Source: Qipengyuania mesophila (lineage in GTDB: Bacteria > Pseudomonadota > Alphaproteobacteria > Sphingomonadales > Sphingomonadaceae). Taken from it: DNA of 64,000 nt. Position numbers and translations under genes: made by a program. This document shows, piece after piece, positions 36,933 to 45,000 of this stretch (position 1 is its first letter; every line of letters starts with the position of its first letter). Location of the stretch: assembly GCF_019711655.1 (NCBI RefSeq), contig NZ_JAIGNU010000001.1:901501-965500 (forward strand). The letters run 5' to 3'. The notes beneath the pieces were generated by a model. That model saw only the letters and a list, made by a program, of their open reading frames with translations. It had not been told where the DNA came from and did not search any database.

Positions 36933-37034
36933 ATTTTACGCAGGCATCCTTGTTGTTCGCCGCCCTATAGTTGCCACAATCTTGCATGGCGAGGTCTAAC
37001 GCGGCGTGAACGCCGCACTGCGCATCACACCCGA

Positions 37035-37436
37035 TCAATCCTCGGGCTCGAAGTCGAGCGCCGCGGAATTGATGCAATAGCGCAGCCCCCCGCGATCGGG
37101 TGGCCCGTCGGGGAATACGTGGCCCAGGTGACCGCCGCAATTGGCGCAGGTTACCTCGGTGCGGATCATGCCGTGCGAGGTGTCGCGATGCTCGTCGACG
37201 GCCTCGCCCTCGGCGGGTGCGGTGAACGCCGGCCAGCCGCAGCCGCTGTTGTACTTGGCGTCGCTCTCGAACAACTTCTGCCCGCAGCCGGCGCAGTAAT
37301 ACTCGCCCTCGGCGTAATGCTTGTCGTACCGGCCGGTAAAGGCCCGCTCGGTGCCCGCCTCGCGGAGCACGTGATACTGTTCGGGCGTGAGCTTCTCGCG
37401 CCATTCGGCATCGCTCAGTTCGGGCTTGTCGGGCAA
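37035..37436 (-). CDS. msrB: Peptide-methionine (R)-S-oxide reductase MsrB
   Basis: 133 residues from a TTG start at 37436, preceded by AGGAAAGGA; no ATG or GTG gives a sensible N-terminus, and longer versions of the frame run antisense through rpsT. Zinc ligands Cys48, 51, 97, 100; catalytic Cys121 in RYCINSAAL; His103 and His106 in GGHLGHVF; substrate motif GCGWPAF. It reduces the R-epimer of protein methionine sulfoxide. The absence of a signal peptide makes it cytosolic. Confidence 0.93.
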   Translation of the reverse strand: MPDKPELSDAEWREKLTPEQYHVLREAGTERAFTGRYDKHYAEGEYYCAGCGQKLFESDAKYNSGCGWPAFTAPAEGEAVDEHRDTSHGMIRTEVTCANCGGHLGHVFPDGPPDRGGLRYCINSAALDFEPED

Positions 37437-37634
37437 AGCTTGTCCTTTCCTGTCACGCCCCCATATAGCGGCAACCGGAGCCAGTGCCCACGGTTCCGCC
37501 AGCGAGCGACGATTTGCTTGACGATTCGGGAGGGCGCCGCTAAGTGCGCCGCTTTCCGGCGGCCCGTGCCGCCCTTTCGCACGCATTGTACAAGATTTCC
37601 GCCGCGCACGCCGTGCGGCCTGACGAGGACAGAC

Positions 37635-37895
37635 ATGGCCAATACGCCGCAAGCCAAGAAGCGCATCCGCCGCAACGAGAAGCGCGCCGAAATCAACGGC
37701 GCCCGCATGAGCCGCATCCGCAACTTCCTCAAGAAGGTGGAAGTCGCGATCGAAGGCGGCGACAAGGATAGCGCCCAGGCTGCGCTCAAGACCGCCCAGC
37801 CCGAACTGGCTCGCGGTGTCGCTCGCGGCGTGCTGCACAAGAACACTGCAGCGCGCAAGATGAGCCGCCTGACGAAGCGCGTCTCCGCTCTCTGA
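37635..37895 (+). CDS. rpsT: 30S ribosomal protein S20
   Basis: 86 residues, [27 protein letters not shown]..., ending [12 protein letters not shown], which is the standard bS20 helical bundle that binds 16S rRNA. It is upstream of dnaA, an arrangement common in alphaproteobacteria, and is separated from dnaA by a terminator. Confidence 0.98.
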   Translation: MANTPQAKKRIRRNEKRAEINGARMSRIRNFLKKVEVAIEGGDKDSAQAALKTAQPELARGVARGVLHKNTAARKMSRLTKRVSAL

Positions 37896-37931
37896 TCTCA
37901 CGCCGGTCGCAGACCGGTCTGACCATCATGC

Positions 37932-37965
37932 AAGGGGCTGCCGGTCGAACCGGCGGCCCCTTTGT
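37932..37965 (+). terminator. Intrinsic terminator after rpsT
   Basis: AAGGGGCTGCCGGT (37932-37945) pairs with ACCGGCGGCCCCTT (37949-37962), with one G-T and a 3-base loop, followed by TTGTCGT. It separates rpsT from the dnaA promoter region. Confidence 0.8.
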
Positions 37966-38335
37966 CGTATTCCAGTTGCGTTCCGATACCGACCCGAAAT
38001 GGCGGCGTAACATAAACCCAAGGAATCCCGCGATTCGCGAGGTCAAATTGGGTGAATTTAAATGAATCCATAGGCTTGAACGGGGGCCTGCGGCTTACAC
38101 CCGAGTCAACAACTATATTTCATATTTTTTGCAGTTATCCCCCTTGCGACTCATCCGGCGGGCGACTTACACAATCGATCTCAGCCCGAGACGGGACAGC
38201 TTGGGCTCTTGGACATTCGATGATTGGGGACCTCTGGGGAACGCCGTTTTCCGGAGTGGGCGGAGCTGTGCCCGGCCTTACCAGTGATGAAAAAAATTAG
38301 CGTCGGGATCGTGAACCGGCCGGGGGTGATTGTGA
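37966..38335 (+). promoter_or_regulatory. dnaA upstream region with five GANTC sites
   Basis: This is the gene-free stretch between the rpsT terminator and dnaA. It holds five GANTC motifs within 130 bases (38023, 38032, 38064, 38103, 38148), A/T-rich tracts at 38041-38070 and 38108-38136, and one DnaA-box-like TTATCCCCC at 38135-38143. GANTC is the CcrM methylation site, known to influence dnaA transcription in Caulobacter. Promoter position is not certain. With a single weak DnaA box it does not look like oriC. Confidence 0.6.
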
Positions 38336-39796
38336 ATGCGTAGAATGACAGACAGCGGCGCGCAGAAGGCACAGGACGATTTGATGGAAGATCAGGAAGC
38401 GGTGAACCTCGCAGCGGACTGGGCTGACATCAGCCAGGGCCTGCGGAAAGATCTCGGTCACCAGCTTCACAGCCAATGGATCAAGCCGATCCAGGTCGGC
38501 GGGATCGACAAGTCCACCGGCACGCTCGACCTGTTCCTCCCGACAGAATTCAGCGCCAACTGGGTCAAGGACCGCTTCGCCGACCGGCTGAGCCTGGCGT
38601 GGAAGATCGCCCGCAGCGAGGTGCGCGACGTGCGCATCCAGGTGCACCCCGGCCGCCGCCAGGTCGCCGACCTGCGCCTGCACTCCGACGGACGCCGCCC
38701 GGCCAATGACGGTGCCGACACCTCGATGATGGCGATCGGCGCAGACACGCTCGGCGACACCGGTTTCACCAGCTCGGTCGGTCTCGACCCGAGCCTGACC
38801 TTCGCCGCCTTCATCACCGGCGAAGCCAATGTGCTCGCCTTCAACGCCGCGCAGCGCATGGGCGCGACCGAGAAGCCGCAATTCTCGCCGCTCTACCTCA
38901 AGGCCGCGACCGGCCAGGGCAAGACGCATCTGCTCCACGCGATCGGCCACAGCTTCCTGCAGGCGCATCCGCGCAGCCGCATCTTCTACTGCAGCGCCGA
39001 GCGCTTCATGGTCGAATTCGTCCAGGCGCTGAAGGCCAACCAGATGCTCGAGTTCAAGGCTCGCCTGCGCAGCTTCGACCTGCTGCTGGTCGACGACATC
39101 CAGTTCATCATCGGCAAGGCGTCGGCGCAGGAAGAACTCCTTTACACGATCGACGCGCTGCTGGCCGAGGGCAAGCGGCTGGTCTTCGCCGCCGACCGTG
39201 CGCCGCAGGCGCTCGACGGAGTCGAACCGCGCCTCCTCTCGCGCCTGTCGATGGGCCTCGTCGCCGACATCCAGGCGGCGGATATCGAACTGCGCAAGAA
39301 GATCCTCACCTCCAAGCTGGCGCGCTTCGCCCCGCTCGAAGTGCCCGGCGACGTGCTCGAATTCCTCGCTCGCACGATCACGCGCAACGTTCGCGAGCTG
39401 GTCGGCGGCCTCAACAAGCTGATCGCCTATGCCCAGCTGACGGGGCAGGAAGTCTCGCTGCAACTGGCCGAGGAACAGCTCACCGACATCCTATCGGCCA
39501 ACCGCCGCCGGATCACGATCGACGAGATCCAGCGCACCGTGTGCCAGTTCTACCGCATCGACCGCAGCGAGATGAGCAGCAAGCGCCGCGCGCGTGCCGT
39601 CGTCCGCCCGCGCCAGGTGGCGATGTACCTCTCGAAGGTCCTGACCCCGCGCAGCTATCCCGAGATCGGGCGCAAGTTCGGCGGGCGCGACCATTCGACC
39701 GTGATCCACGCGGTCCGCCTGATCGAGGACCTGCGCCAGCGCGACGCCGACATGGACGGCGATGTGCGCAGCCTGTTGAGACAGCTCGAAAGCTGA
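38336..39796 (+). CDS. dnaA: Chromosomal replication initiator protein DnaA
   Basis: 486 residues. Domain I (about 25-100), a variable linker, then AAA+ domain III with Walker A at 190-197 reading AATGQGKT, Walker B LLLVDDIQF (Asp253-254) and sensor segments, then domain IV with the DnaA signature GRKFGGRDHSTVIHA. It binds DnaA boxes and opens oriC in its ATP form. The first Gly of the usual GxxxxGKT Walker A is Ala here. A second ATG three codons in (38345) is an equally possible start. Confidence 0.96.
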   Translation: MRRMTDSGAQKAQDDLMEDQEAVNLAADWADISQGLRKDLGHQLHSQWIKPIQVGGIDKSTGTLDLFLPTEFSANWVKDRFADRLSLAWKIARSEVRDVRIQVHPGRRQVADLRLHSDGRRPANDGADTSMMAIGADTLGDTGFTSSVGLDPSLTFAAFITGEANVLAFNAAQRMGATEKPQFSPLYLKAATGQGKTHLLHAIGHSFLQAHPRSRIFYCSAERFMVEFVQALKANQMLEFKARLRSFDLLLVDDIQFIIGKASAQEELLYTIDALLAEGKRLVFAADRAPQALDGVEPRLLSRLSMGLVADIQAADIELRKKILTSKLARFAPLEVPGDVLEFLARTITRNVRELVGGLNKLIAYAQLTGQEVSLQLAEEQLTDILSANRRRITIDEIQRTVCQFYRIDRSEMSSKRRARAVVRPRQVAMYLSKVLTPRSYPEIGRKFGGRDHSTVIHAVRLIEDLRQRDADMDGDVRSLLRQLES

Positions 39797-39849
39797 CGGG
39801 AAAACTCCGCAGCCCTTCGGGTCCGCTCCACAATCCATTCACCGCCCGC

Positions 39850-39875
39850 CGACAGGTCCATGCACAGACCTGTCG
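39850..39875 (+). repeat. Hairpin after dnaA sharing a core with the msrA-downstream palindrome
   Basis: CGACAGGT (39850-39857) and ACCTGTCG (39868-39875) form a perfect 8-bp stem with a 10-base loop. The stretch CGACAGGTCCATGCACA matches 21039-21054 apart from one G. It lies 53 bases after the dnaA stop and may act in dnaA 3'-end formation; there is no T tract. Confidence 0.4.
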
Positions 39876-39911
39876 ACAGGCGGCGTGCGAGGCGTCAAAG
39901 AGCCTCGCGTC

Positions 39912-40343
39912 ATGCACAAACTCCAAAACCCGCCACGCAGCGATGTGGCGCTGCCCCCTTCCTTCGGCGCCGCGCTGCTGCGCGGGGCGCGCTGCCGCTG
40001 CCCGCGCTGCGGCGAGGGCCGGCTGTTCCGCGCATGGCTCAAGCCGGTCGATACCTGTCCGGTCTGCGCGCTCGACATCTCGGGGCAGCGGGCGGACGAT
40101 TTCCCCGCCTATGTCTCGATCTTCGTTACCGGCCACCTGCTCGCCCCGGTGCTGATCATGCTGGTCAGTGATTTCGCGTTGTCGACCATGGCGATCATCG
40201 CCATCATCCTGCCGCTCGCCGTGATCTTCATGCTGCTGACGCTGCAGCCCGCCAAGGGCGGCGTGATCGCGCTGCAATGGTGGCACGGCATGCACGGCTT
40301 CCGCCGCGAACGCCTGTCCCAAAGCGGGGACGGGACCGAATGA
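39912..40343 (+). CDS. DUF983 membrane protein
   Basis: 143 residues from the ATG at 39912; a GTG nine codons upstream is possible. A zinc-ribbon-like head has two CxxC pairs (CRCPRCGEGRLF and DTCPVCALDIS), followed by two membrane segments (about 80-125, including MAIIAIILPLAVIFMLLTLQP) and a short tail. This is the DUF983 architecture, common beside cytochrome oxidase genes in alphaproteobacteria, though not here. Function is unknown. Its stop overlaps the moeB start (ATGA). Confidence 0.88.
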   Translation: MHKLQNPPRSDVALPPSFGAALLRGARCRCPRCGEGRLFRAWLKPVDTCPVCALDISGQRADDFPAYVSIFVTGHLLAPVLIMLVSDFALSTMAIIAIILPLAVIFMLLTLQPAKGGVIALQWWHGMHGFRRERLSQSGDGTE

Positions 40344-41113
40344 GCCTCGAGCCCGAGCGCCTCGAACGCTTCGCGCGCCACATCGTGCTGCCCGAAATCG
40401 GTGGTGCGGGGCAGGTCGCGCTGGCGGGCAAGCATCTGGTGCTGGTCGGCCTCGGCGGGATCGGCAGCCCCGCGCTGCAATATCTCGCGGGCGCGGGAAT
40501 CGGGAAGCTGACGCTGGTCGACGACGACCGCGTCGATGCGAGCAACCTCCAGCGCCAGACGCTCTACAACAGCCGCGACGTCGGCCATGGCAAGGCGGTG
40601 ATCGCCAAGCGCTGGGTGACCGGTTTCGACCCCGCGCTAGACGTCGCGATCAGCGACCGGCGGATCACCGCCGAGAATGCGCACGAGCTGGTAGTGGGAG
40701 CCGATCTGGTGCTCGACGGGACCGACAATTTCGCCACCCGCCTCGCGGTCTCCGATGCCTGCGTGGCCGAACGTGTCCCGCTGCTCTCGGCTGCGGTGGG
40801 GCGCTTCCAGGGACAGGTCGGTGCGTTCGCCGGGCACTTACCCGACCAGGCATGCTACCGCTGCTTCGTCGGCGACGCTTTCGATGCCGAGGATTGCGAT
40901 ACCTGCGCCGAAGATGGCATGCTCGGCGCGATGGCGGGCTGGGTCGCGACCTTCGCCGCGCTCCAAGCGGTGCGCATCCTGTTGAAGGACGTCAGCGCGC
41001 TGGGCGAGGCCGACTGGGGCCGCGTCCACCTGCTCGACGGCCTCGCTCCGGCCATGCGCAGCTTCACCATCGCCAAGGACCCGGAGTGCCGGGCCTGCGG
41101 GTCAGCCGGCTAG
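40340..41113 (+). CDS. moeB: MoeB/ThiF-family adenylyltransferase
   Basis: 257 residues. E1-like fold with LVLVGLGGIGSPALQYLAGAG (nucleotide-binding Rossmann motif), LVDDDRVDASNLQRQTLY, DGTDNFATR, and a zinc site of two CxxC pairs (CYRC and CDTC). It activates the C-terminal Gly of a ubiquitin-like sulfur carrier (MoaD or ThiS) by adenylation. The stand-alone form without a rhodanese domain suggests MoeB of molybdopterin synthesis, which would serve the Mo hydroxylase at 27679-29976, but the ThiS role cannot be excluded. It starts inside the DUF983 stop and overlaps the sirtuin stop. Confidence 0.88.
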   Translation: MSLEPERLERFARHIVLPEIGGAGQVALAGKHLVLVGLGGIGSPALQYLAGAGIGKLTLVDDDRVDASNLQRQTLYNSRDVGHGKAVIAKRWVTGFDPALDVAISDRRITAENAHELVVGADLVLDGTDNFATRLAVSDACVAERVPLLSAAVGRFQGQVGAFAGHLPDQACYRCFVGDAFDAEDCDTCAEDGMLGAMAGWVATFAALQAVRILLKDVSALGEADWGRVHLLDGLAPAMRSFTIAKDPECRACGSAG

Positions 41114-41803
41114 GACCTCGTCGACCCACTGAGGCACGATTTGCGTTGCCGGGCCGTGGCGCGAGTCGTGGAACCAGCGCGAGCCCATGCTCGCCTCCAA
41201 ATTGAGCTCGAGCGTGCGGACGCGCAGCGAGCGCGCATCCTGGACGAAGCCCGCGGCGGGATAGACCGCGCCCGAGGTGCCGATCGAGACGAACAGATCC
41301 GCCTGCCGCAGCGCGGCATAGATGCGGTCCATCTCGTAAGGCATCTCGCCGAACCAGACGACGTCGGGGCGCAGCGCGGGCGTGCCGCAGACGGGGCATC
41401 CGGGGCGGTCGATCAGCGTGCCGGTCCAGCGCGAGCGCGTGTCGCAGGCGGTGCACCAGGCATTGAGGTGCGTGCCGTGCATGTGCAGCACGCGGCTGGC
41501 CCCGGCCCGCTCGTGCAGATCGTCGACATTCTGCGTGACGATCAGCAAATCGCCGTCCCACGCGGCATCGAGCCGGGCGAGCGCCTCGTGCGCGGCATTG
41601 GGCTCTTTCGTCTGGATCGCCTCGCGCCGCTGGTCGTAGAAGCGCAGCACGAGGTCAGGATCGCGCGCGAAAGCCTCGGGCGTGGCGACGTCCTCCACCC
41701 TGTGCCGTTCCCACAGGCCCCCGGCGTCGCGGAAGGTGTCGATCCCGCTTTCGGCGGAAATCCCCGCCCCGGTGAGGATCACGATGTTGCGCATCTCGCT
41801 CAT
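41102..41803 (-). CDS. cobB: NAD-dependent protein deacylase, sirtuin class III
   Basis: 233 residues. NAD-binding GAGISAESGIDTFRD, TQNVDDLHERAG and catalytic His109 in HMHG; zinc Cys117, 120, 136, 139. Tyr56 and Arg59 (FYDQRR) are the acyl-pocket residues that mark SIRT5/CobB-type desuccinylases. It should remove succinyl and acetyl groups from lysines in the cytosol. It is convergent with moeB, overlapping by 12 bases, and divergent from dapB. Confidence 0.93.
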   Translation of the reverse strand: MSEMRNIVILTGAGISAESGIDTFRDAGGLWERHRVEDVATPEAFARDPDLVLRFYDQRREAIQTKEPNAAHEALARLDAAWDGDLLIVTQNVDDLHERAGASRVLHMHGTHLNAWCTACDTRSRWTGTLIDRPGCPVCGTPALRPDVVWFGEMPYEMDRIYAALRQADLFVSIGTSGAVYPAAGFVQDARSLRVRTLELNLEASMGSRWFHDSRHGPATQIVPQWVDEVLAG

Positions 41804-41873
41804 TTGCCTTCAAGTAGCGATGCGGTAGGGCATGTCAAAGACCGGCAGGGATCGCAGCCGGCAGGGAGACAGA

Positions 41874-42602
41874 ATGGCGCGGATCGGGATAATCGGCAGC
41901 GAGGGCGCCATGGGTCACGCCCTCGCCCAAGTGATCGCCGCTACAGGGCACGAATTGTCGGGCGGCATCGACCGCGGCGGCTGTGCCGAGAAGCTGGCCG
42001 ATGCGAGCGAGGTACTGGTCGATTTCAGCGCCCCCGCCGCGCTCTGCACCAATCTTCACGCGGCGATCGGCGCGGGCATCCCGATCGTCGTCGGCACCAC
42101 CGGGCTCGAGGAGAAGCATCACCGCGCGATCGATGAGGCGGCGCGCGTGGTCCCCGTGCTGCAGACAGGCAATACCTCGCTCGGCGTGACATTGCTCGCG
42201 CATCTGGTGCGCGAGGCCGCGGCGCGTCTCGGCCCCGAGTGGGACATCGAGATCCTCGAGATGCACCACCGCCGCAAGGTAGATGCCCCGAGCGGCACCG
42301 CGCTGCTGCTGGGCGAAGCGGCGGCAAAGGGGCGCGGGATCGATCTCGCCGACAAGTCCGAACGCGGACGCGACGGCCATACCGGCGCGCGCAAGGAGGG
42401 CGCTATCGGCTTCGCCAGCCTGCGCGGCGGGACGGTGGCGGGCGAGCACAGCGTCATCCTGGCGGGCGAGGACGAGCGCATCACGCTGTCGCACAGCGCC
42501 GAAAACCGCAGCATCTTCGCACGCGGCGCGGTGCGCGCGGCCGAGTGGCTGGTCGGCAAGCCCGCAGGACGTTACACGATGGACGAGGTGCTGGGGCTGT
42601 GA
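41874..42602 (+). CDS. dapB: 4-hydroxy-tetrahydrodipicolinate reductase
   Basis: 242 residues. N-terminal Rossmann motif ARIGIIGSEGAMGHAL, VDFSAPAA, VVGTTGL and the signature EMHHRRKVDAPSGTA with the substrate/catalytic His pair and Lys. It produces tetrahydrodipicolinate on the lysine/meso-DAP route. The start at 41874 gives the family N-terminus. The GTG of the next gene overlaps its stop (GTGA). DapE, from the same pathway, is encoded at 46408-47544. Confidence 0.95.
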   Translation: MARIGIIGSEGAMGHALAQVIAATGHELSGGIDRGGCAEKLADASEVLVDFSAPAALCTNLHAAIGAGIPIVVGTTGLEEKHHRAIDEAARVVPVLQTGNTSLGVTLLAHLVREAAARLGPEWDIEILEMHHRRKVDAPSGTALLLGEAAAKGRGIDLADKSERGRDGHTGARKEGAIGFASLRGGTVAGEHSVILAGEDERITLSHSAENRSIFARGAVRAAEWLVGKPAGRYTMDEVLGL

Positions 42603-43132
42603 CCGCGCTGTCCGCCGCGACCTGCCGCTGGCACGAAGAGGGCGGCGGCGAAGCGACGGCGCAGCGATGCATCGCCTTTATCGAGGGCGTCGGCATCCCG
42701 GTGCGTGCGCGGGGCAAAGGCGAGCCGATGACCCAGCCCATCGAGGGGCTGGCGATCAGCAATGGCGCCATCGTGATCGATCCCGAAGTGCCGCTGTGGC
42801 CGGGCGACGTGCTCCACGAGGCGGGCCATATCGCGGTGACCGAGGCGGAGCGCCGCGCCACGCTGTGCAACCTCGAACCCGATCGTGGCGAGGAGCTGAT
42901 GGCCATCGCCTGGTCCTATGCCGCGGCGCGGCAATGCGATCTGAACCTGCGCCAGCTGTTCCATCCGGAAGGCTACAAGGGCGGCTATGAATTCGCGGCT
43001 ACTTGCTATGCAACCGGCCAGTTCATCGGCGCCGACGGGCTCGCCGAGCTCGGCATGACGATGATCGACCTGCGCAGCGCGCTGGCGGCGGGCGCGCCGA
43101 CCTATCCCAACATGATCCGCTGGTTGCGCTGA
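42599..43132 (+). CDS. Conserved hypothetical protein with an HEAGH motif, coupled to dapB
   Basis: 177 residues from a GTG that overlaps the dapB stop by four bases, so translation is coupled. The sequence has IAFIEGVGIPVRARGKG, a segment predicted as beta strands, then PGDVLHEAGHIAV, an HExxH zinc-type motif, and later LNLRQLFHPEGYKGGYEF. There is no signal peptide. A small cytosolic metallohydrolase is possible from the HEAGH motif, but I cannot place the family, and the third ligand is not clear. It has no relation to DAP synthesis that I can see beyond coupling. Confidence 0.75.
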   Translation: MTALSAATCRWHEEGGGEATAQRCIAFIEGVGIPVRARGKGEPMTQPIEGLAISNGAIVIDPEVPLWPGDVLHEAGHIAVTEAERRATLCNLEPDRGEELMAIAWSYAAARQCDLNLRQLFHPEGYKGGYEFAATCYATGQFIGADGLAELGMTMIDLRSALAAGAPTYPNMIRWLR

Positions 43133-43185
43133 GACGCTTCGCCGCATAGCCTGAGGCCGGGGAACCGGTAGGTTGGGGACAGCGA

Positions 43186-44046
43186 GTGGCGGGACTGCGC
43201 AAGACATTGCACGACCAGCTCTTCGTCGGGGCGCATCCCGACGGGCGGCTGACGCTGCTCAACCGCCTGCTGATCCTCGTCATCGTCGCCGCCGTCATCT
43301 CCGCCGCGCTCTCCACCGAGCCGACGCTGCCGCCGCAATGGCACCGCGGGCTGGTGCTGGGCGAGCTCGTATTCGGGGCGATCTTCCTGCTCGAATATTG
43401 CGCGCGCATCTATGCCGCGGCGGAGGAGCCGGGTGACGCAAGCAACTGGGCCAAGCGCTGGGCCTTCATCCGCTCGCCGCTCGGGCTGATCGACCTCTTC
43501 GTGGTCGTCTCCACTCTGCTTCCGCTGGTCACCGCCGACGCCGCCATGCTGCGTACGATCCGCCTGCTGCGCGTCTTCGCGGTGATGAAGTTCGGCCGCT
43601 TCAGCCGCGCGATCAAGGAGGTGTGGGGCGCCATCGCCGACCGCGCCGACGACCTGATCGTGACCGTCGCGCTGGCCTTCGTCTTCGTGCTGGTCGGCGC
43701 GACCGCGCTCTACATGATCGAGGGGCATATCCAGCCCGAGGTCTTCGGCTCGATTCCGCGCGCGCTGTGGTGGGCGGTGATCACGCTGACCACGGTCGGC
43801 TATGGCGATGCCTATCCGGTGACCGCGCTGGGCAAGGTCTTCGGCAGTATCCTGGCGCTGTCGGGCATCGCCTTCGTCGCCATGCCGACCGGGATCATCG
43901 CCTCGGCCTTTTCGGAAGCGATGCAGCGCCGCCGCGACCAGAAGATCGAGGAGATGCGCGCGCACCTTGCCAGACTCGACGAGATCGACGAGGCGGTCGA
44001 AGCCAAGCTCGCCGCACTCGAGAGGACAAGCAAGCCGCACCCATGA
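43186..44046 (+). CDS. Six-transmembrane voltage-gated potassium channel subunit
   Basis: 286 residues from GTG 43186 with GGGGAC upstream. S1-S6 are visible as hydrophobic segments, the S4-like MLRTIRLLRVFAVMKFGRFSRA has Arg every third or fourth residue, and the pore loop has the K+ selectivity filter TTVGYGD. The C-terminus is a short Arg/Glu-rich helix. Tetrameric inner-membrane K+ channel (KvAP/Kch-like). Its stop overlaps the nth start (ATGA). Confidence 0.93.
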   Translation: MAGLRKTLHDQLFVGAHPDGRLTLLNRLLILVIVAAVISAALSTEPTLPPQWHRGLVLGELVFGAIFLLEYCARIYAAAEEPGDASNWAKRWAFIRSPLGLIDLFVVVSTLLPLVTADAAMLRTIRLLRVFAVMKFGRFSRAIKEVWGAIADRADDLIVTVALAFVFVLVGATALYMIEGHIQPEVFGSIPRALWWAVITLTTVGYGDAYPVTALGKVFGSILALSGIAFVAMPTGIIASAFSEAMQRRRDQKIEEMRAHLARLDEIDEAVEAKLAALERTSKPHP

Positions 44047-44693
44047 CCAAGGACCAGATTTTCGAATTCTTCCGCCGGCTGGCGGAGGACAATCCCGCGC
44101 CCGAAACCGAGCTCGAATACGGCAATGCCTACCAGCTGGTGGTGGCGGTCGCGCTGAGCGCGCAGGCCACCGATGTGGGGGTCAACAAGGCCACCAGGGC
44201 GCTGTTTCGCGAGGTCCAAACGCCCGCACAAATGATTCAATTGGGCGAGGATGGGCTGAAGGAGCACATCAAGACGATCGGCCTGTTCAATTCCAAGGCC
44301 AAGAACGTCATCGCGCTCAGCCAGATCCTGGTCGACGAATACGACGGCGAGGTGCCCGACAGCCGCGAGGAGCTGGTCAAGCTGCCCGGCGTCGGCCGCA
44401 AGACCGCCAATGTCGTGCTCAACTGCTGGTTCGGGCAGGAGACATTCGCGGTCGACACGCATATCTTCCGCGTGGGAAATCGCACCGGGCTTGCCAAGGG
44501 CAAGACGCCCGAGCAGGTCGAGGCGAAGCTGGAAAAGCGCGTCCCCCAGCCTTTCCGCCTCGGCGCGCATCACTGGCTGATCCTGCATGGCCGCTATGTG
44601 TGCAAGGCGCGCACGCCCGAGTGCTGGCGGTGCCCGGTGGTAGACTTGTGCAGCTACCGGAAGAAGATGCTGGAGAAGCCGAAGGGGCGGTGA
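44043..44693 (+). CDS. nth: Endonuclease III
   Basis: 216 residues. Helix-hairpin-helix LPGVGRKTANVVL with catalytic Lys120, catalytic Asp138 (VDTHIFRV), and the [4Fe-4S] loop Cys187-x6-Cys194-x2-Cys197-x5-Cys203. It removes oxidised pyrimidines from DNA by glycosylase plus AP-lyase action. It is coupled to the potassium channel gene by a four-base overlap, which looks like chance packing rather than shared function. Confidence 0.96.
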   Translation: MTKDQIFEFFRRLAEDNPAPETELEYGNAYQLVVAVALSAQATDVGVNKATRALFREVQTPAQMIQLGEDGLKEHIKTIGLFNSKAKNVIALSQILVDEYDGEVPDSREELVKLPGVGRKTANVVLNCWFGQETFAVDTHIFRVGNRTGLAKGKTPEQVEAKLEKRVPQPFRLGAHHWLILHGRYVCKARTPECWRCPVVDLCSYRKKMLEKPKGR

Positions 44694-44694
44694 A

Positions 44695-45000
44695 TCAGAA
44701 GCAGCCGTACTGGCATGCGAGCGCAATCATGAATCCCAATATCGCCGCTCCGCCGACGGGCACGTACAAGGCCGTCAGAACCGCCTTGGTCCATCGTCGG
44801 ACTGGAATAATTTCGATGCCAATGAGGCCTGGTAAGAAATACGCGATGAAAATCAAAAGCGACGGAACTCTAGCAGAGCTATCGTAGTCTGGTGGACCGC
44901 TCTGCAAATAGACGATGGCGAATGGAACCACCAACGCGAGAAGCGCTCCCACGAACCAACGTTCTCGGCGAAATCTCGTAGGATAATCCTGATCAAACAT
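44695..45000 (-). CDS. Small three-span membrane protein, atypical base composition
   Basis: 101 residues with three hydrophobic segments (about 16-33, 49-65 and 72-95) and a final CQYGCF. By my count G+C over 44701-45000 is about 53%, well below the roughly two-thirds of neighbouring genes. Its ATG lies eight bases inside the symporter 3' end. I do not recognise the family. The low GC suggests recent acquisition or relaxed selection; the overlapping start supports real translation but the call is moderate. Confidence 0.55.
   Translation of the reverse strand: MFDQDYPTRFRRERWFVGALLALVVPFAIVYLQSGPPDYDSSARVPSLLIFIAYFLPGLIGIEIIPVRRWTKAVLTALYVPVGGAAILGFMIALACQYGCF

Noticed and set aside
35067-37634. 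Very long plus-strand frame reaching rpsT
   Set aside because: Shadow of PBP1A and msrB that happens to be in frame with rpsT; S20 starts at its own ATG 37635.
37437-37901. N-terminal extension of MsrB
   Set aside because: It would be antisense to rpsT and lacks domain features; a TTG with a good ribosome site gives the family start.
37966-38335. oriC at the dnaA promoter
   Set aside because: Only one imperfect DnaA box; alphaproteobacterial origins are usually elsewhere, near hemE.
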